In this document: one piece after another, positions 20,785-23,935 of the stretch
How the letters are laid out: every line of letters begins with the position of its first letter
Position numbering within the stretch: position 1 is the stretch's first letter
From: Clostridiaceae bacterium
GTDB taxonomy: Bacteria > Bacillota > Clostridia > Oscillospirales > Acutalibacteraceae
NCBI GenBank assembly: GCA_904502175.1
Contig: CAJGDU010000004.1
Span: 1-23,935 of the forward strand
Direction of reading: 5' to 3'
Length of the DNA: 23,935 nucleotides
Made by a program: the position numbers and the translations under genes
Notes under the pieces: model-generated
Seen by the model: only the letters and a program-made list of their open reading frames with translations
Told to the model about the DNA's origin: nothing
Database searches by the model: none

Positions 20785-21171
20785 TTAGTCCAGCGGGACT
20801 CCCAATTTTCCAAGTACTTTGAGTTCTTCTGCATCGTTCTTGTAGTACTCTTTGAGGAACTCTCCGACATCCTTGTTCAGTTTGCTCAGCAGGGGCAGAT
20901 GCTTGCGGATGTCAATGAAATAGTAGTGGCTCGTGCCTTCGGGACGGCAGTGGATGATGCCGGCATCTTTCAGCACGTTCAGATGGTGGGACACAGCCGG
21001 GCGGGACAGGTGCGCGTTTTCCGTGATCTCATTGACCCGGGCGCCCTTTTCTCCGGACTGGATGAGGAACAGGAGAATGCCCTGTCTGGTCTCGTTACCG
21101 ATGGCCTGGAAGAACTTGGAACTCGCTTTGAAGTCCTCATAGATGGCCATATACTCGTCCTGGTACTTCAT
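20785..21171 (-). CDS. ArsR-family winged-helix transcriptional regulator
   Basis: This small dimeric DNA-binding protein has 128 residues. A typical ArsR core begins at FFQAIGNETRQGILLFLI, followed by the helix-turn-helix VNEITENAHLSRPAVSHHLNVLKDAGI (46-72) and a wing (73-86, HCRPEGTSHYYFID). The recognition helix lacks the metal-binding ELCVCD pair; the single cysteine (Cys75) lies in the wing, so classical metal sensing is unlikely. The start at ATG 21171 has GGGAG 11 bases upstream; an ATG at 21189 is in frame but has no ribosome site. A palindrome in its leader and phased repeats at its promoter point to autoregulation. Its targets are unknown; neighbours are trmO and a GtrA-family gene. 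Confidence 0.88.
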   Translation of the reverse strand: MKYQDEYMAIYEDFKASSKFFQAIGNETRQGILLFLIQSGEKGARVNEITENAHLSRPAVSHHLNVLKDAGIIHCRPEGTSHYYFIDIRKHLPLLSKLNKDVGEFLKEYYKNDAEELKVLGKLGVPLD

Positions 21172-21217
21172 TTGTGTTTCATCTCCCATTAGTAAGAATA
21201 ATAAAGAAATGTGTTTG

Positions 21218-21233
21218 GTCGAAATGTTTCGAC
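21218..21233. promoter_or_regulatory. Palindrome in the leader of the ArsR-type gene, candidate operator
   Basis: GTCGAAA-TG-TTTCGAC has perfect 7-bp arms with a 2-base centre. It lies between the predicted start of transcription and the start codon, where binding of the ArsR-type protein would block its own transcription. Confidence 0.5.
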
Positions 21234-21252
21234 GCAGAATACATTTTTTCTT

Positions 21253-21281
21253 ACTTTACCATGCTAAATAATACTTATCAA
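21253..21281 (-). promoter_or_regulatory. Promoter of the ArsR-type gene
   Basis: On the minus strand TTGATA (-35) and TAAAGT (-10, with TG one base upstream) are 17 bases apart, about 80 bases before the start codon. ATACTT occurs at 21271, 21281 and 21300 around the -35, roughly one and two helical turns apart. The rest of the 21190-21450 spacer is AT-rich with no further gene seen. Confidence 0.5.
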
Positions 21282-21375
21282 TACTTGTAAAGAAAATACA
21301 TACTTAATAAATTGTGAACCCAAATGTCGCTTTTAGGGTCATGACAGAAAAACTTTACCGGCGACGCCCTTCCCA

Positions 21376-21405
21376 TTGACAGTTTTTCGGGCGATTCACT
21401 ATAAT
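21376..21405 (+). promoter_or_regulatory. Near-perfect sigma-A-type promoter of the GtrA-family gene
   Basis: TTGACA (21376-21381) and TATAAT (21400-21405) are both full consensus hexamers with an 18-base spacer. The palindrome GGAAT-CCGGA-ATTCC (21406-21420) follows directly and covers the expected start of transcription. Confidence 0.75.
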
Positions 21406-21450
21406 GGAATCCGGAATTCCTAACATTTATCAAGAAAGCTGGCTGAAAAT

Positions 21451-21960
21451 ATGGCTGAAACCGCCCATGTCAAACAGGGCCGGAGCACCCGGGCCAAAGA
21501 GACCCTGCGGGTCATCAAATATGCCCTCTGCGCCGGCAGCGCGGGCATCATTGAGACCGTCTCCTTCACCCTGCTGAACGAGACCATGAACTGGCCCTAC
21601 TGGCCGAGCTATCTCATTGCCCTCGTCCTGTCCGTCCTCTGGAACTTCACCCTGAACCGGAAGTTCACCTACCGGTCCGCCAACAACGTGCCCCTGGCCA
21701 TGTTCCAGACCTTCTGCTTCTACCTCGTCTTCACCCCGCTCACTACCGTCGGCGGCAACTTCTTCGCGGAGAACCTCGGTGTCAACAACTATGTCGTCCT
21801 CATCGGCACCATGGCGCTGAACTTCATTACGGAGTACCTCTATCAGCGGTTCTACGTGTTCCGCGCCACCATCGACACCAACGATGTCGCGGAACGGGCC
21901 GGAGAAAAGCAGCTCTCCGAGAAAGAGCGCAAGGCGCTGGAAGCACAAAAGACAGAATAA
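21451..21960 (+). CDS. GtrA-family membrane protein
   Basis: This 169-residue protein has four predicted transmembrane helices (about 21-43, 50-69, 81-103, 111-131) and a charged C-terminal tail. The family-typical stretch WNFTLNRKFTYRS (64-76) is followed by a third helix and then TEYLYQRFYVF. Known GtrA proteins are thought to help move lipid-linked sugars such as undecaprenyl-phosphate glucose across the membrane, often beside a glycosyltransferase; no such gene lies here. The ribosome site is poor (AAGAAAG well upstream), in contrast with the consensus promoter. The gene is monocistronic, with a bidirectional terminator right after the stop. The partner and the substrate are unknown. Confidence 0.82.
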   Translation: MAETAHVKQGRSTRAKETLRVIKYALCAGSAGIIETVSFTLLNETMNWPYWPSYLIALVLSVLWNFTLNRKFTYRSANNVPLAMFQTFCFYLVFTPLTTVGGNFFAENLGVNNYVVLIGTMALNFITEYLYQRFYVFRATIDTNDVAERAGEKQLSEKERKALEAQKTE

Positions 21961-21962
21961 AA

Positions 21963-21989
21963 AAAGACCTCCCGAAAAGGGAGGTCTTT
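21963..21989. terminator. Bidirectional rho-independent terminator
   Basis: AAAGACCTCCC and GGGAGGTCTTT form an 11-bp perfect stem with a 5-base GAAAA loop. It ends the GtrA-family gene and the convergent acyl-CoA synthetase-like gene. Confidence 0.9.
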
Positions 21990-21997
21990 CATTCTTA

Positions 21998-23935
21998 TTA
22001 TGCTTCTTTGCCGTTTTCCAGGTTGAAGCTCTTGTTGGCTTTCTTCGGGTCTTTGGCCTTTTCGTGCTTGCCGGTCCAGACCTTCTTGCCGTTTTCGAGT
22101 TTGAAGGTGTAGTCCATGCCCATGTTGATGACTTCGACGACACTTCTCTTGCCGGCGCCGGTGACGGGGAACGGATAGCGCTCCGCGAAGCGGCGATAGC
22201 GGATGTGATCGTGGATGTCGGGGAACTCTTTCTTCATGCGGGCGTCCAGAGCACGCAGGATGTCGTGCTTGTGGTCCTTCCGCAGCGGGCTGTACTGGAA
22301 GTTGACGATGAAGTAGGTCTTGCCGTTCTCTTCGGTGGTGGTGACCACGGTGGAGAGCAGGTTCTTGACGTCCTTCTGCGCCTCGTCGGCGATCTTGTAC
22401 GGGAAGACGACGGTGCCGTCTTCCAGGACGACCTGGCTGTCGACACGATCCTTCATGTGGATGGCGCCGGTCTTGTCGATGTAACCAAAGACGTTGCAGG
22501 AGACCCAGTCGATGCCGTACTTGTCGGTGATGACAAGGGCTTTGGTCTTCTCCCAGTCGTTCTTATAGCGCGCCATGGTGGTGGCGGAGTTCGCGACGAT
22601 GATACCGTTCTCATAGTAATCGCACTCTTCATACTCGCCGTCCTCGTTCTTTCTGAGAACGCAGCAGTGAGCGTAAGGAACGGGCATCATACCGTAGGCC
22701 TCACCCTTCAGGGTCGGAGCCTTCAGGACTTCGTTCATGCGATGGAACAGGGAGTAGTAGATGCCGCCGTGTTCCGTGTCGCCGCCGCCGAGGCCGACGG
22801 TAACGATGGGAAGACGGATGGGACCGGTAATGTTGACGCCCCAGCCGGCATGCGCCTTGCGGAACCAGGTATTGATGAAGCGCTCTTCACCGGCAGTACA
22901 GCCTTCGCCGACCGCCATCATGGCGAGCATCCAGGGCATCTTGCGGCTGCCGAGTCTCTTCTCGATGAGGTACTGACGGGCCGCTTTCAGCATGAAGTTG
23001 GTGGTGGCCAGGCAGAAGTTCGGCTTATTGACGACGAGGTACTCAAGGAAGTCATCTCTGTCGTACTCCGGCTCAAAGGCGATGGACCAGCCCGTGAAGA
23101 ACGAGTCGGAGATCATCGTGATGAGGTTCGTGTCGGAGTCGGTGTGGATGAGTGCCAGACCACGCAGGTGCTTGGCAGAGGGGTTGCCGCACAGGTCGGG
23201 ATCATGGAAGATACCGACTGTGGTCAGAGAACGGTTCCGGTGGACTTCACGCTTCGGGAAGCCGATCTTGGTGGAACCGGAAGTGTAGGTGATGAGGAAC
23301 TCGGTGTCGAGATTGTTATCATCGACGACCTTGCCCTTGAACTTCTTGGCCTTGGCCAGGAAGTCGAACCAGGTCATGTGGGTCTTCTTGTTGGCAGCGA
23401 CATAGTCCACAGCCAGATTATCGTAATGATAATACTTTTCGAAGTCTTCCTCATAGTCCGGGCACTTGGTCGGATCTTTCGGAAGGTAGTCGGCGAGGGA
23501 GATGACGACGACGTTCTTCAGGCTGGACTTGGTGACGATGTCCTTGATCTTGCCATATTCGTCATCGGTGACGAACAGGACCTTGTCGGAAGTCTCACCC
23601 AGGATGACCTTGATGAATTTCGGGTCGTAGTGACCGCCGAAGCAGTTCAGCTTGGCACCGATCTTGTTGGCGCCCAGCATCAGGAATGCGACAGCAGGAA
23701 CGTTGGAAAGGCAGCAGGGGATCTCGTCGCCCTTTTTGACGCCGAGAGCCAGGAGTGCTTCCGCAACTTTGTCGGCAATGGCATAGGTCTCTTTCCAGCC
23801 GATCACGTTGCCTCTGTAGAAGACCATCTCATAGCCGGCCTTCTTGTCTTTCCAGAAGTCTTTGACGCAGCTGTACCAGGAGCGGTTGTACTTCTCCTCG
23901 ATCCGTTTCAGACCGCGATGACCGTTCTCGCCCCA
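21998..23935 (-). CDS. AMP-forming acyl-CoA synthetase-like protein (5' end outside window)
   Basis: This is an adenylate-forming enzyme of the ANL superfamily, predicted to activate a carboxylic acid with ATP and join it to CoA. The frame is open through the edge of the window, so the ATG at 23827 is internal; the preceding 36 codons (for example RIEEKYNRSWYSC) continue the protein, giving 645 residues seen. The N-terminal domain has the WKETYAIADKVAEALLALGVKKGD block. The P-loop reads TSGSTKIGFPK, two residues longer than the usual TSGSTGxPK. GYIDKTGAIHMKDRVDSQV matches the hinge motif with its Asp/Arg, and VTGAGKRSVVEV carries a Lys at the position of the C-domain catalytic lysine. The substrate is unknown. 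It ends at a shared terminator. Confidence 0.87.
   Translation of the reverse strand, partial: WGENGHRGLKRIEEKYNRSWYSCVKDFWKDKKAGYEMVFYRGNVIGWKETYAIADKVAEALLALGVKKGDEIPCCLSNVPAVAFLMLGANKIGAKLNCFGGHYDPKFIKVILGETSDKVLFVTDDEYGKIKDIVTKSSLKNVVVISLADYLPKDPTKCPDYEEDFEKYYHYDNLAVDYVAANKKTHMTWFDFLAKAKKFKGKVVDDNNLDTEFLITYTSGSTKIGFPKREVHRNRSLTTVGIFHDPDLCGNPSAKHLRGLALIHTDSDTNLITMISDSFFTGWSIAFEPEYDRDDFLEYLVVNKPNFCLATTNFMLKAARQYLIEKRLGSRKMPWMLAMMAVGEGCTAGEERFINTWFRKAHAGWGVNITGPIRLPIVTVGLGGGDTEHGGIYYSLFHRMNEVLKAPTLKGEAYGMMPVPYAHCCVLRKNEDGEYEECDYYENGIIVANSATTMARYKNDWEKTKALVITDKYGIDWVSCNVFGYIDKTGAIHMKDRVDSQVVLEDGTVVFPYKIADEAQKDVKNLLSTVVTTTEENGKTYFIVNFQYSPLRKDHKHDILRALDARMKKEFPDIHDHIRYRRFAERYPFPVTGAGKRSVVEVINMGMDYTFKLENGKKVWTGKHEKAKDPKKANKSFNLENGKEA

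Noticed and set aside
1..23935. CRISPR array, tRNA/rRNA genes, insertion sequences or phage genes.
   Set aside because: I saw no regularly spaced repeats, no cloverleaf-type sequences, no transposase or integrase motifs and no terminal inverted repeats with target duplications.

Overview
The window looks like a chromosomal stretch from a fairly GC-rich anaerobic member of the Bacillota (Clostridia or Negativicutes type). This is an inference. It rests on strong AGGAGG-type ribosome sites, sigma-A-like promoters (several with extended -10 TGn), compact rho-independent terminators after almost every unit, an ABC transporter with fused binding protein and permease, and a lysoplasmalogenase, an enzyme for plasmalogens, which are typical of anaerobes. 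I cannot exclude another Gram-positive lineage. No tRNA, rRNA, CRISPR array, insertion sequence or phage gene is visible, and no gene-free stretch exceeds 300 bases.

Region 1 (1-5300). The C-terminal part of an AGCS sodium:amino-acid symporter is followed by a bidirectional terminator and a minus-strand pair: a P1B-type ATPase-like membrane protein and an acyl-ACP thioesterase. A hot-dog thioesterase is divergent from the pair across a compact control region. The P-type ATPase homologue has lost its phosphorylated Asp (DKTGT has become NKTGT), its CPx metal motif, the TGE Glu and other signature residues. It appears to be a pseudo-ATPase and is the most unusual item in the window.

Region 2 (4591-10061). 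A tightly packed minus-strand operon runs hydratase (aconitase superfamily, YbhJ-like), fused substrate-binding/permease protein, GlnQ-type ATPase, then a membrane-anchored OB-fold-like protein. The gaps of about 20-30 bases and one overlap suggest the hydratase and the polar amino-acid transporter work together.

Region 3 (10107-17720). This is a run of hydrolases: two hormone-sensitive-lipase-type esterases, an epoxide-hydrolase-like protein, a serine alpha/beta hydrolase, a lysoplasmalogenase and a secreted class-3-lipase-like protein. A DUF362 protein of lower GC with an unusual cysteine-bearing C-terminal part is inserted among them. Most have their own terminator and promoter, and several promoters overlap the preceding terminator. 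Together they suggest ester and ether-lipid turnover.

Region 4 (17721-23935). Alanine racemase is translationally coupled to an EamA-family exporter. Next come TrmO (tRNA m6t6A methyltransferase), an ArsR-type regulator with a candidate autoregulatory palindrome, a GtrA-family membrane protein behind a near-perfect promoter, and a truncated (by the window edge) AMP-forming acyl-CoA synthetase-like protein with a non-canonical P-loop.
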